A stretch of 64,000 bases of DNA from Nonomuraea fuscirosea (GCF_003001935.1 NZ_PVNG01000010.1:1-64000), one strand, 5' to 3'; shown: positions 50,086-58,839, counted from the stretch's first letter. Notes: generated by a model from the letters alone, not told the origin. Made by a program: numbers and translations.

Positions 50086-51516
50086 ATGCTTCGCAGGTTC
50101 GGCCACATCGCGACGCTGCTCGCGTTCACGCTGGTGCAGCTGCCCATCATGCTCGTGACCGGGGTCATGCTGCTGCTGTCCTTCGCCCTCGGGATGGTGT
50201 TCCTGTTCCCGCCGCAGGTGGGCATGGTCCGGCGGCTCGCGGAGTTCAACCGGCGGCTCGTCCGGCGCCAGACGGGGATCGACATCGCCTCGCCGTACCT
50301 GCCGGCGCCCGCTCCGCCGGTGCCGCAGCCGGACGGGATGTACCGCTCGGAGCGCACGCTCTACAAGACGCCCCGCATACCCGCGTGGAACAACCGGTGG
50401 AAGTGGCTGGTCAGCGATCCCGCGACCTGGCGCGACGAGCTCTGGCTGCTGCTCGACCCGCCGGTGAAGATCGCGCTCGTGCCGCTGTTCGTGCTGCTCC
50501 CCGCACGTGGCCTGCGCCTGTACGGCCTGTGGAGCGAGCTGCTGCTGGCCCCCACGGCCGCCAGCCTCCTGGCCGGGCAGGTGACCCATTTGCGGCGCAC
50601 CCGCAACCTGGCCGCCGACTCGCAGGCCGCCGAGATGCGCAGGATCGAACGGGACCTGCACGACGGCACGCAGGCCAGGATCGTCGCGATCGGCATGACG
50701 CTCGGCGCGGTCGAGCAGCTCGTCGAGGATGATCCCAAGGCGGCCAGGGCGCTGCTGGCCAAGGCGCGCGACGCCTCCTCAGAGACGCTCACGGAGCTGC
50801 GCCGGGTCATCCGGGGCATCCATCCTCCCGTGCTGGCCGAGCGCGGGCTGGCCGACGCCATCCGGGCCCTGGCCATGGACAGCGTGATGCGGGTCTCGGT
50901 GGACGTGGAGCTGGAGCACCGGCCGGAGTCGCCGGTGGAGGCGGCGGTCTACTTCGCGGTCAGCGAGCTGCTGTCGAACGCCGCCCGGCACGGCGACGCG
51001 CGCACGGCGTCCGTGGACATCAGCGGCAACGGCCCCGACCTGCGCGTCACGGTCACCGACGACGGCCTCGGCGGCGCCGACCCGGCCAAGGGCAGCGGCC
51101 TGGCCGGCATCGAACGTCGGCTGGCCGCCTTCGACGGCGTCCTCGCCCTGAACAGCCCGCTCGGCGGGCCCACGACCGTGACCATGCTGCTGCCCAACGT
51201 CCTGCCCGGCCACAGCGCGGGCGGCACGCGCGGAATGCCGCGCTGGAAGACGGTCACCGTCATCCTCCTCTGGGGCACCGCCTGGTGCCCCACGTTCCCG
51301 CAGGGCATCGTGGCCGGCGTCTTCAAGGCGTTCGGGATCGAGGAGAAGGCCTGGTTCCTGCCCCTGTACCTGCCTGAGCCGTGGCAGTGGCCGGTGATCG
51401 TGGCCATGACCCTCGTCGGCCTCCTCATGCACGTCATGGCCATCCGCATCCCCGCCACGCATGACCCGGACCGGTACATGGAGGAGGCCTCCGTGCTGAA
51501 ACCCTGGTGCTCATGA
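50086..51516 (+). CDS. Sensor histidine kinase (HisKA_3 type) with extra C-terminal membrane helices
   Basis: 476 aa. Two N-terminal helices (LLAFTLVQLPIMLVTGVMLLLS), two more near 115-165, then HisKA_3 with phospho-His in RIERDLHDGTQARI (~190) and HATPase (AVYFAVSELLSNAARHG N-box, VTDDGLGGADPAKGSGLAGIERR G-box). Unusually, two further membrane segments (TVTVILLWGTAWCPT, WPVIVAMTLVGLLMHVMAI) follow the ATPase domain. ATGA overlap couples it to the regulator gene. Probably senses membrane stress linked to the adjacent exporter. Confidence 0.9.
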   Translation: MLRRFGHIATLLAFTLVQLPIMLVTGVMLLLSFALGMVFLFPPQVGMVRRLAEFNRRLVRRQTGIDIASPYLPAPAPPVPQPDGMYRSERTLYKTPRIPAWNNRWKWLVSDPATWRDELWLLLDPPVKIALVPLFVLLPARGLRLYGLWSELLLAPTAASLLAGQVTHLRRTRNLAADSQAAEMRRIERDLHDGTQARIVAIGMTLGAVEQLVEDDPKAARALLAKARDASSETLTELRRVIRGIHPPVLAERGLADAIRALAMDSVMRVSVDVELEHRPESPVEAAVYFAVSELLSNAARHGDARTASVDISGNGPDLRVTVTDDGLGGADPAKGSGLAGIERRLAAFDGVLALNSPLGGPTTVTMLLPNVLPGHSAGGTRGMPRWKTVTVILLWGTAWCPTFPQGIVAGVFKAFGIEEKAWFLPLYLPEPWQWPVIVAMTLVGLLMHVMAIRIPATHDPDRYMEEASVLKPWCS

Positions 51517-52163
51517 GTCGCGTACTGATCGCCGAAGACCTCTACCTGCTCAGGGACGGCCTGGTCCACCTGCTCCAGGCGCACGGCTTCACCGTCGTCG
51601 CCGCTGTGGAGAGCGGGCCCGAGCTGCTGAAGGGGCTGCTGGAGCTGCGGCCCGACGTCTCGATCGTGGACGTGCGGCTGCCGCCCACCTTCACCGACGA
51701 AGGGCTGCAGGCCGCGCTCGCGGCCAGGCAGCAGCTGCCGGGGTTGCCCGTCCTCGTGCTGTCCCAGCACGTCGAACAGCTCTACGCCCGCGAGCTGCTG
51801 GCCGACGGCTCGGGCGCGATCGGCTACCTGCTCAAGGACCGCGTCTTCAACGCCGAGCAGTTCATCGACGCCGTACGCAGGGTCGCCGCCGGCGGCACGG
51901 CCATGGACCCCGAGGTGATCGCCAAGCTGCTGGCCAGGAACGCCAGGAACGAGCCGCTGGCCGCGCTCACGCCGCGCGAGCGCGAGGTGCTGGAGGCCAT
52001 GGCCGAGGGCCGCTCCAACGCCGCCATCTCCCAGCGCCTCTACCTGAGTGAGAGCGCCGTGGCCAAGCACACGGCCTCCATCTTCGCCAAGCTCGGCCTG
52101 GCTCCCTCCGACGACGACAACCGCCGCGTCCTGGCCGTGCTGGCCTACCTCAACAGCCGCTGA
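51513..52163 (+). CDS. NarL/LuxR family response regulator
   Basis: 216 aa. Receiver domain with VLIAEDLYLLRDG (acidic pair) and phospho-acceptor Asp in DVSIVDVRLPP (~52), Lys in YLLKDR; LuxR helix-turn-helix LTPREREVLEAMAEGRSNAAISQRLYLSE near 152-180. ATG 51513 overlaps the kinase stop by 4 bp. Cognate partner of that kinase; target is probably the divergent ABC exporter. Confidence 0.93.
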   Translation: MSRVLIAEDLYLLRDGLVHLLQAHGFTVVAAVESGPELLKGLLELRPDVSIVDVRLPPTFTDEGLQAALAARQQLPGLPVLVLSQHVEQLYARELLADGSGAIGYLLKDRVFNAEQFIDAVRRVAAGGTAMDPEVIAKLLARNARNEPLAALTPREREVLEAMAEGRSNAAISQRLYLSESAVAKHTASIFAKLGLAPSDDDNRRVLAVLAYLNSR

Positions 52164-52256
52164 TCACGCGGGCTCGACCTGGGGCGAACCGCACGGACTT
52201 GTCGGTGGCACCGGCTATTTTCATAGAGGCACGGTGCGACGAAGAGGTGGTATCAG

Positions 52257-53354
52257 GTGAAAATCCGGGTAAACCGCGATGTTCTGGCAGATGCGGTGGC
52301 ATGGGCTGCCCGAGTCCTGCCCAGCCGCCCCGTGGTGCCCGTCCTGTCCGGGCTGTTGCTGGAGGCGGGCGAGGACCTGACGCTGTCCGCGTTCGACTAC
52401 GACGTCTCCGCGCGGGCCACGGTCGAGGCCGACGTGGCCGAGGAGGGCCGCGTGCTGATCCCCGGCCGCCTGCTGGCCGAGATCAGCCGCAGCCTGCCCG
52501 CCGAAGACGTCGAGATCACCACAGACGGCCAGGAGGCGGTCCTCACCTGCGGCAGCGCCGAGTTCGGGCTGATCACGATGCCGGTCGAAGACTTCCCGAC
52601 GCTGCCCGCAATGCCGCCGAGCATCGGCGCGATCGGCGGCGGCGTGTTCGCCTCCGCCGTCGGCCAGGTGGCGCCCGCGGCCAGCCGCGACGACACGCTG
52701 CCCATGCTCACCGGCATCAGGATCGACATCGAGGGCGAGGCGGTGGCGATGGCGGCCACCGACCGCTACCGCATCGCGGCCCGCGACTTCGCCTGGCGTC
52801 CGGCCGGGCCCGACGTCGCCGTCTCCGCCATGGTGCCCGCCCGGGTGCTCGTCGAGGTGGCCAAGTCGCTGCGGGGCGGCGAGGTCTCGGTCGCGATGGG
52901 CGACGGGGTGGCCGGGTTCGAGAGCGTGGGGCGCAGCACGACCGTGCGGCTGCTCGACGAGCAGTTCATCGACTACCGGGCCAGGCTGATCTCCGACTGG
53001 TCGATCAGGGCCGACGTGGCGGTGGCGCCGTTCGTGGGCGCGATCAAGCGGGTGGCGCTGGTGGCCGAGCGCAACACCGCGATCCGGCTGTCGTTCAGCC
53101 AGGGCCAGGTGCTCATCCAGGCCGGCGGCGGCGACATCGGGCGCGGCGCCGAGGTGGTCCCGTGCGAGCTGCGCGGCGACGACATCCAGATCGCCTTCCA
53201 GTCGCAGTTCCTGCTCGACGGGTTCACCGGGATCGAGAGCGAGCTGGCCAGGATCAACCTGGAGTCGCCCACGAGGCCGGCGCTCATCCAGGACGTGCCG
53301 GGCGACGCCGAGCCCGCGTTCCGCTACCTGGTCATGTCGCTGCGCCAGTCCTGA
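52257..53354 (+). CDS. dnaN: DNA polymerase III beta subunit (sliding clamp), probable second copy
   Basis: 365 aa, three-domain beta clamp: KIRVNRDVLADAVAWAARVLPSRPVVPVLSG at the start (read as residues 2-33), LPMLTGIRIDIEGEAVAMAATDRYRIA in domain 2, and the C-terminal YLVMSLRQS, equivalent to the conserved YMVMPMRL-type cleft. Forms a ring that tethers Pol III. GTG start at 52257 with AGAGGTGG upstream. It is not next to dnaA; the canonical dnaA-dnaN pair should lie outside, left of the parS sites, so this is probably a paralog, as known in Streptomyces. Confidence 0.9.
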   Translation: MKIRVNRDVLADAVAWAARVLPSRPVVPVLSGLLLEAGEDLTLSAFDYDVSARATVEADVAEEGRVLIPGRLLAEISRSLPAEDVEITTDGQEAVLTCGSAEFGLITMPVEDFPTLPAMPPSIGAIGGGVFASAVGQVAPAASRDDTLPMLTGIRIDIEGEAVAMAATDRYRIAARDFAWRPAGPDVAVSAMVPARVLVEVAKSLRGGEVSVAMGDGVAGFESVGRSTTVRLLDEQFIDYRARLISDWSIRADVAVAPFVGAIKRVALVAERNTAIRLSFSQGQVLIQAGGGDIGRGAEVVPCELRGDDIQIAFQSQFLLDGFTGIESELARINLESPTRPALIQDVPGDAEPAFRYLVMSLRQS

Positions 53355-53395
53355 CGGCGCGACACCGCTCGGGGGCGTCGTACCGGGCGGTGGGA

Positions 53396-53884
53396 TCAGC
53401 TTTCGGCGGGGTCGTGGCCCGGGGTGGGGTCACCGCTTGCCGCGCGCCCGCCCGCCTGGCGCTCGGCGACCAGCCGGAAGACCCGCTTGAACTCGGCGTA
53501 CGCCTCCTCGCCCACGGCCCGCGCATGCCCGGACTCCAGTTCGGCGAGGATGGCGTCCGACCTGGCGATGTGGTCGCGCCCCTTGGCGGTGGGCACGATC
53601 AGCTTGGCCCGCCGATCGCCGGGGGCGGGCCGCCGTTCCACGTAGCCGAGCTCGACCAGCTCGTCCACCAGCGTGCCGATCACCTGCTTGTGCCGGCCCG
53701 ACCAGGCGGCCAGGTCGGTGGCCCTGCTGCCTTCCGGGTCGAGGTAGGCCAGCACCGCGCCGTGACGCGGCCGTACGTCGGGATGCCCCTGCTCGGCGAG
53801 CTTCGCGAACAGCTCGCGCTGCAGACTGAACAGGGTCCGGCCGGAGAGCACGCCGAGATCGGGGTCGTCCTGCCTGCGCACCAC
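53396..53884 (-). CDS. MarR family transcriptional regulator
   Basis: 162 aa winged-helix: RHGAVLAYLDPEGSRATDLAAWSGRHKQVIGTLVDELVELGYVERR spans the recognition helix and is followed by the wing PAPGDRRAKLIVPTAKG. Family members repress efflux or catabolic genes and release with phenolic ligands. No obvious divergent target; dnaN is convergent and a GntR gene lies upstream 70 bp away. Confidence 0.9.
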   Translation of the reverse strand: MVRRQDDPDLGVLSGRTLFSLQRELFAKLAEQGHPDVRPRHGAVLAYLDPEGSRATDLAAWSGRHKQVIGTLVDELVELGYVERRPAPGDRRAKLIVPTAKGRDHIARSDAILAELESGHARAVGEEAYAEFKRVFRLVAERQAGGRAASGDPTPGHDPAES

Positions 53885-53954
53885 GCACCCCCTCGATGGA
53901 TCTCGGTGTGTCGTGACGCCTGGGCCCCTGGTCGGAGGACCGGGGGCCGGGGGA

Positions 53955-54629
53955 TCAGGCTTCGGTGAGGGCGATGAGGATGTGCTCCATGCAGGCGTGC
54001 CCGGCCCGCTCCGCCGCCGCCGCGTCGCCGGCCGCGATGGCTCTGGCGATGGCGTCGTGCGGGATGTAGCTCTTGTTGAGCGACGTGCCGGCCGCCGTGA
54101 TGCTGGCCCGCAGCGCGGCCGAGAAGTCCTCGAACAGGTCGATCAGCACGAGGTTGTGCGTGGCGTGCGTGACGGCCATGTGGAAGGCCAGGTCGGCCTC
54201 GACGAAGAAGTCGGGGTCGTCCAGCTCCCAGGCCCGGTCGCGCTCGGCCAGCGCCGCCTCTATGCGCCTGATGTCGTCGTCCGTGCGCCTGGTGGCGGCC
54301 AGACGCGCGGACTCGACTTCGAGCGCGCGGCGTACTTCGAGGATCTCCAGCTGCTCCGCCTGGCGCAGCCGCCGCAGCATCGCGCCGGAGAGCTCGCTGG
54401 TCGCCCGGACGTAAGTGCCGTCGCCCTGACGGCACTCGAGCAGCCCGGCGTGCGTGAGCGCGCGTACGGCCTCACGAACGGTGTTACGACCCACTCCGAG
54501 TTGCTCGGCGAGCACCGTCTCGGTGGGTATCTTGCCGTTCATCGGCCACGACCCTGACGTGATCTGCTCTTTGAGCTGATCGATGACCTGGTCGACGAGC
54601 GAAGCCCGCTGCGCCGTACGCAGACTCAC
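53955..54629 (-). CDS. FadR-subfamily GntR regulator (FCD domain)
   Basis: 224 aa. GntR winged helix (SLVDQVIDQLKEQITSGSW, then LAEQLGVGRNTVREAVRAL) and an all-helical FCD effector domain with metal ligands Asp and His (FVEADLAFHMAV, with HACMEHI at the end). FadR-group members sense organic acids. A possible operator lies 36-54 bp upstream. Confidence 0.92.
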   Translation of the reverse strand: MSLRTAQRASLVDQVIDQLKEQITSGSWPMNGKIPTETVLAEQLGVGRNTVREAVRALTHAGLLECRQGDGTYVRATSELSGAMLRRLRQAEQLEILEVRRALEVESARLAATRRTDDDIRRIEAALAERDRAWELDDPDFFVEADLAFHMAVTHATHNLVLIDLFEDFSAALRASITAAGTSLNKSYIPHDAIARAIAAGDAAAAERAGHACMEHILIALTEA

Positions 54630-54664
54630 AGTCCGCCTCCTCCGGGGAAACCAATCATCCTATG

Positions 54665-54683
54665 AGTCAATGACTGGTCGACC
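54665..54683. promoter_or_regulatory. Possible GntR operator
   Basis: Two adjacent dyads upstream of the FadR-type gene: AGTCA-A-TGACT (54665-54675) and GGTCGACC (54676-54683, preceded by T). The TGGT...ACC form resembles FadR-group operators (tnGTnnnACna). Autoregulation is the usual mode. Weak evidence. Confidence 0.35.
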
Positions 54684-54729
54684 CTAATTATTCCAGACTC
54701 AAAAGGCCAAATCTGGAGCTCCCGGAGGA

Positions 54730-56073
54730 TCAACTGGAGACTGTGGCGTCAACCGTCACCCCCGCCATGGCGGAGCGAACTCCGGCAGCTTCGAGGGCCT
54801 TACGATATGCGGCGGTCTGCTGTGCCCTGTCACCGGCCCTGCCGTAGAGGTCGCCCAGCTCACGCCAGCACCGGGCGGCCTGGCGGTCGGAGCCGAACAC
54901 CGGACGGTCGAGCCCGCCGAGCAGCTCGTGCGCGTTGCGCAGATGGGTCGAGGCGTCGCCCTCCTGCTCCAGCACCACGGTCGCGAGCACGAGGTGGGCC
55001 TCGGCCGGCGTCGTGCCCGGGTGGTCCTGGGAGACGCCCAGAGCCACCACGGCCAGCTCGGCCGCGCTCGCGGACTCGCCGGCGCGCAGCTTGACCCGCG
55101 CGTGCACGATGAGGCTCTCGCCGTGCTCGCGCGCGGTCGAGGGGAACACGCCGAACGCCTTGACCGCGCCCGCGACGAGCCGCTCGGCCTCGTCGATCGG
55201 AGCCGAGGCCATCCGGGCCCAGTGCATGGCGGTCCTGGCCAGCTGCAGCGCGAGCCGCGTCTGACGGCCCGCCGTGATCGCGTCGTCGGCCAGGCGCACG
55301 GCCAGGGCGGAGTCCTCGCCAGCGGCCGCGGCGGCACTGGCGTGCCACAGCGCCCTGATCTCCCCGGAACGGTCCACAACTTCAGGAGAGCCGCTCATGT
55401 CCAGGACGTGCTTGACGTAGGTCAGCTCGGGGGAGTCGCTCTCACGCTCGCCGCGCGCCTCGACCAGCGCACTGGCCAGGTCGGTGGCGAGCTCGCCCTG
55501 TGTGATGGAAAGCCGCTCCGCGTGCGCCAACGCGGCGCTCGCCAGGTCGCGCGCCCGCAGCCGGTCGCCCGCCCGCTGGTAGCAGCGGCTCAGCGCGATC
55601 GTGAGCGGAAGGTCGGCCAGCCGCTCGGGATGAGCCGCGGCCTCCCTGCGCAGGCGCTCGAAGGCCTCCACGGCCTGGCCGAGCCGGCCCTGCGCCTCCA
55701 GCGCACGAGCCCTGCCGAACCGCGCCTGCGCGGTCAGCATGGCGTTCTCCTCGTCGGCCGCCTTCACGATCTCCGTGAAGCGGTCGGCGGCGACGGACGG
55801 GTCGCCGTGCTGCAGCTCCAGCTCGGCGTGACGCAATCCGAGCTCCGTGTCGATGCGCTGACGAGGCTCGATCCCGTGAAGGAGGAACTCCGTCGTGCAT
55901 CCAAGCCGCTCGGCCAGGAGTCTGGCCACAACAGGAGTCGGCGTGCGCTTACCCGACTCAATGAGCGAGACATAACTGTCAGACAGGTCGGGTCCGGCCA
56001 GCTGGGCCTGAGACATCCGCCTGTTCAGCCGCAATCCGCGGACGCGGTCACCGATGGTTCCCTGACTCGGCAT
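54730..56073 (-). CDS. XRE-family regulator with TPR-like repeats
   Basis: 447 aa. N-terminal Cro/C1 helix-turn-helix (RVRGLRLNRRMSQAQLAGPDLSDSYVSLIESGKRTPT, residues ~8-45), followed by about eight helical TPR-like repeats rich in Ala/Leu/Arg up to the C-terminus. TPR-bearing XRE regulators often bind peptides or small signals. ATG 56073 is preferred over 56085 because GAGAG precedes it at 5 nt. No target visible nearby; the upstream gene encodes a PH membrane protein in the same direction. Confidence 0.85.
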   Translation of the reverse strand: MPSQGTIGDRVRGLRLNRRMSQAQLAGPDLSDSYVSLIESGKRTPTPVVARLLAERLGCTTEFLLHGIEPRQRIDTELGLRHAELELQHGDPSVAADRFTEIVKAADEENAMLTAQARFGRARALEAQGRLGQAVEAFERLRREAAAHPERLADLPLTIALSRCYQRAGDRLRARDLASAALAHAERLSITQGELATDLASALVEARGERESDSPELTYVKHVLDMSGSPEVVDRSGEIRALWHASAAAAAGEDSALAVRLADDAITAGRQTRLALQLARTAMHWARMASAPIDEAERLVAGAVKAFGVFPSTAREHGESLIVHARVKLRAGESASAAELAVVALGVSQDHPGTTPAEAHLVLATVVLEQEGDASTHLRNAHELLGGLDRPVFGSDRQAARCWRELGDLYGRAGDRAQQTAAYRKALEAAGVRSAMAGVTVDATVSS

Positions 56074-56169
56074 CTCATCTCTCAAGGCGGGGAAGGGTCA
56101 ACAACACGCAATGATTGCATGAAGTAGCCGAATCTGGTATCCCCGCGTGAAGAATTTGCCACGCTGTGA

Positions 56170-56703
56170 TTAATCGTCGCTGTCGTCCTTGCTGGGGAAA
56201 AGCATCTGACAGACCTCGAGGTACAGGGTTTCCGGATACGGAATGTACTCGACCGTTGACAGAGCCTGATCCTGGCCGGCCGACTCGAGGATGAACTCAC
56301 CGTAGCCGAGCATGCGCCCCAGCAGAGATCTCTGGAAGCTCATGTCGGTGACCTTGCCCAAGGGCATCATCGCGACCTTGCGCGTGATGAGACCCGTGGT
56401 GAGCAACATGCGCTTCGACGTCACCACAAAGTAATCGACCGACCACTCCGCGACTTTCCATACGAAACGGATCAGAAGCAGGAGCCACAGCCACCAGACG
56501 ACGACGAGCGCCGTGCCGCCCGCCTCGCCGCCGCCGAAGAATCTGCTGAGCAGTCCGGCGATCACGAGACCGCCGAGCACCTCGGCGACGGGACGCAGCA
56601 GAATGGCAGGGTGCCGCCGCACCATGATGACCTGTTGTTCGTGGGGGAGGAGGTAGCGGTTGACCGACGATGGAGCTGAGTCCCCGTGGGTCACAAGTCT
56701 CAT
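56170..56703 (-). CDS. Membrane PH-domain protein (bPH2/YdbS-like)
   Basis: 177 aa. Two adjacent helices (VLGGLVIAGLLSRFF and GGTALVVVWWLWLLLLIRFVW) precede a bacterial PH domain (VDYFVVTSKRMLLTTGLITRKVAMMPLGKVTDMSFQRSL, residues ~85-125), with an acidic tail. The family is common but of unknown function. ATG 56703 overlaps the stop of a 52-codon gene by 4 bp, so both are co-translated. Confidence 0.85.
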   Translation of the reverse strand: MRLVTHGDSAPSSVNRYLLPHEQQVIMVRRHPAILLRPVAEVLGGLVIAGLLSRFFGGGEAGGTALVVVWWLWLLLLIRFVWKVAEWSVDYFVVTSKRMLLTTGLITRKVAMMPLGKVTDMSFQRSLLGRMLGYGEFILESAGQDQALSTVEYIPYPETLYLEVCQMLFPSKDDSDD

Positions 56704-56858
56704 GAGAGGCTGTTCACAAATTGCGCCAGAGAGTCGGCTGCGTTGAACACCGTGTCGAACGCTCCTCTCACCGCGTCCGCGGCGTCAGCTGGTCGCGCGA
56801 ACAGGTAGTACGCAACAAATGCGATACCACCGTATGTGAGGACCTTTTTGACCTGCAC
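56700..56858 (-). CDS. Small single-helix membrane protein coupled to PH protein
   Basis: 52 aa: KKVLTYGGIAFVAYYLFARPADAADAVRGAFDTVFNAADSLAQFVNSLS contains one short hydrophobic helix and an amphipathic helix (read in two parts, residues 4-22 and 23-52). GTG 56858 has GGAGG 5 nt upstream, and the end overlaps the PH gene by ATGA. No family recognised. A cytosol-facing amphipathic tail next to a PH membrane protein suggests one complex, by inference. Confidence 0.72.
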   Translation of the reverse strand: MQVKKVLTYGGIAFVAYYLFARPADAADAVRGAFDTVFNAADSLAQFVNSLS

Positions 56859-56875
56859 CGTCGCCTCCGTGCCAC

Positions 56876-56942
56876 TTACCCACTCCACCCGCCGTATACA
56901 TTACCCACCTGGATGCCAGGGTAAAGGTAAGTTGGCGGGTAA
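56876..56942. promoter_or_regulatory. Cluster of four TTACCC/GGGTAA hexamers
   Basis: TTACCCAC occurs at 56876 and 56901, and GGGTAA (inverse) at 56919 and 56937. A minus-strand TATACG (56898-56893) could be the -10 of the small membrane protein gene; the hexamers would surround it. Regular spacing (25, 18, 18 bp) suggests a binding-site cluster. Confidence 0.4.
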
Positions 56943-56955
56943 GTTCTGATCTTGC

Positions 56956-57180
56956 TTAGCCGCGTTCGCTGGCCACCAGAGCCAGGACGTGAAGGTGCTT
57001 GCGTGCGATGCGCTCGACAAGGCTCGGATGGGCGTAACCGGTGACCTCCAGCGCGCCGTAGTGCGCCGCCTCCACGCAGCGCGTTACGGTGGTCGTGGAG
57101 TGGACGCCGGCGAACTCGTCGCACAGCACCGCCTCCACGTCCGCGTACGGAGTCGGGTCCGCCTCGGTGTGATCGCTCAT
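56956..57180 (-). CDS. Small three-helix protein, unknown function
   Basis: 74 aa. The segment DVEAVLCDEFAGVHSTTTVTRCVEAAHYGALE followed by HPSLVERIARKHLHVLAL resembles the three-helix fold of DUF3562-like small proteins. Two Cys present, but no CxxC. ATG 57180 has GGGGAG 6 nt upstream. The function is unknown; upstream DNA to upp is repetitive. Confidence 0.65.
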   Translation of the reverse strand: MSDHTEADPTPYADVEAVLCDEFAGVHSTTTVTRCVEAAHYGALEVTGYAHPSLVERIARKHLHVLALVASERG

Positions 57181-57347
57181 CGTGCTCCCCCACGCGCATG
57201 ACGGAAGTTGCCTTCCTTCTCTCTTCGTACCCACTCAACCACAGTATGTAACGAAGAAGTGACTCCGCGTGACGGAAATGCGCCTTCGTGCGGTCACGTC
57301 GGACCTTGTGGCGCCCGAAGACGCTTCAGCCGGCGCTCACAGCAGCG

Positions 57348-57458
57348 GACGCCCGCTTGGACGACGCCCGCTTGGACGGCGCCTGCTTCGGGAATGCTCG
57401 CTCAGACGACGCCCGCTCAGACGACGCCCGCTTCGGGGGTGCTTGCTCAGACGACGCC
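57348..57458. repeat. 15/30-bp repeat array continuous with the 3' end of upp
   Basis: Units of gacgacgcccgctt/ca (15 bp), some extended to 30 bp by cgggggtgcttgctca, run from 57348 to the upp stop, and the last unit's gacgacgcc is the end of the upp coding sequence (57450-57458). The array seems to have grown from the gene's 3' end. Confidence 0.78.
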
Positions 57459-58085
57459 GTAGAGCCGGTCGCCGGCGTCGCCGAGGCCCGGCACGATGTA
57501 GCCGTGCTCGTTGAGCCGCTCGTCGAGCGCCGCCGTGACCACCCGGATCGGCTTGCCCGAGTTGGCGAACACCTTGTCCATGTAGGCCAGCCCCTCGGGC
57601 GCGGCCAGCAGGCAGATGGCGGTGACGTCGACGGCGCCCCGGTCGAACAGGAACTGCACGGCCGCCGCCAGCGTGCCGCCGGTGGCCAGCATCGGGTCGA
57701 CCACGTAGCACTGCCGTCCCGACAGGTCGTCGGGCAGGCGGGTGGCGTACGTCTCGGCCTGCAGCGTCGACTCGTTCCTGATCATCCCGAGGAAGCCGAC
57801 CTCGGCCGTGGGCAGCAGCCTGGTCATGCCGTCGAGCATGCCGAGCCCGGCCCGCAGGATGGGCACGACCAGCGGGTACGGCTTCGCCAGCCGCACACCC
57901 GCGGCGGGGGAGACGGGGGTCTCGACATTGACCTCGGTGACGCGCACGTCGCGGGTGGCCTCGTACGCGAGCAGCGTGACCAGTTCGTCGGCCAGCCTGC
58001 GGAAGGTCGGCGAGTCGGTGCGGACGTCGCGCAGGGCGGTGAGCTTGTGGGCGACGAGCGGGTGATCGACGACGAGGGTCTCCAT
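57447..58085 (-). CDS. upp: Uracil phosphoribosyltransferase
   Basis: 212 aa, pyrimidine salvage: uracil + PRPP to UMP. Starts METLVVDHPLVAHKLTALRDVRT; PRPP loop segment YVVDPMLATGGTLAAAV near 125, and GLGDAGDRLYGV at the C-terminus holding the GxxDAGD uracil-binding loop. The 3' end is part of a repeat array. Start ATG 58085 gives the family length. Confidence 0.95.
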   Translation of the reverse strand: METLVVDHPLVAHKLTALRDVRTDSPTFRRLADELVTLLAYEATRDVRVTEVNVETPVSPAAGVRLAKPYPLVVPILRAGLGMLDGMTRLLPTAEVGFLGMIRNESTLQAETYATRLPDDLSGRQCYVVDPMLATGGTLAAAVQFLFDRGAVDVTAICLLAAPEGLAYMDKVFANSGKPIRVVTAALDERLNEHGYIVPGLGDAGDRLYGVV

Positions 58086-58305
58086 GGGTCCACACGCTAT
58101 CTCCTGGCGAACGCTGCTGCCGACCCCTCTCACCTGGGGTGGATTCCGGCAGGCCGCGCGGGCGTCACGGAAACGGGCACACAGTCGCCCGGCACCTCAG
58201 ATCTTTGGTTTTGATCACAATTTGGCCCGACAGGCACACGCCCAGTGGCTGGGTCTGGGACGATTGGGTCCGGATGATATCTGTCGTGTCAGAGGTCGGG
58301 TGGGG

Positions 58306-58821
58306 ATGGCGATGACAGACGAAGACGCTCTCGACTTCGCCATCGTGGTTTATCGCGAGGACGACTGCTGGGATGCCGAGCTGCTGCCGGCCACCCTCAC
58401 GTCGGACCTGCACGGGCTGATCCATGCCATGAAGCAGCAGCCGAGCGAGAGCGGCACGATCGGGCTGGTCGCCGTGGGCGACGAGTTCTTCGTGGCGCTG
58501 CGGGTCCTGGGCGAGCGGGTGGAGGTGTTCCTCTCCGACATCGCCGCCTCGTGGGACTTCCCGCTGGCGCGTCAGGTTCTCGACTATCTCGACGTGCCCG
58601 TCCCGGACGAGGAGGAGCTCGACGAGATCCTCCAGGACGAGGAGACCGCGCTCCCGGCCGGCGACCTGTCGATCTTCGCCGATCTCGGGTTGGACGAGAT
58701 GGAGCTGGGCATCCTCTCCGGCGACATCGATCTGCTGCCCGAAGACGTGCTGTCCAGCATCGCCGCGCGACTCGGCTTCTCCGAGCCGTTCGAGCGCGCG
58801 ATCGAATCAGTCTTCGGCTGA
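58306..58821 (+). CDS. tRNA adenosine deaminase-associated protein (copy 1)
   Basis: ~171 aa acidic protein of the actinobacterial family found next to tadA. An N-terminal alpha/beta part (DFAIVVYREDDCWDAELLP, EFFVALRVLGERVEVFLSD) and a C-terminal helical part (GDLSIFADLGLDEMELGIL, DVLSSIAARLGF). Function unknown; possibly an accessory of TadA. ATG 58306 or 58312. The next gene encodes a diverged homolog. Confidence 0.85.
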   Translation: MAMTDEDALDFAIVVYREDDCWDAELLPATLTSDLHGLIHAMKQQPSESGTIGLVAVGDEFFVALRVLGERVEVFLSDIAASWDFPLARQVLDYLDVPVPDEEELDEILQDEETALPAGDLSIFADLGLDEMELGILSGDIDLLPEDVLSSIAARLGFSEPFERAIESVFG

Positions 58822-58839
58822 CCCCCCTGGAGCGCGGAC

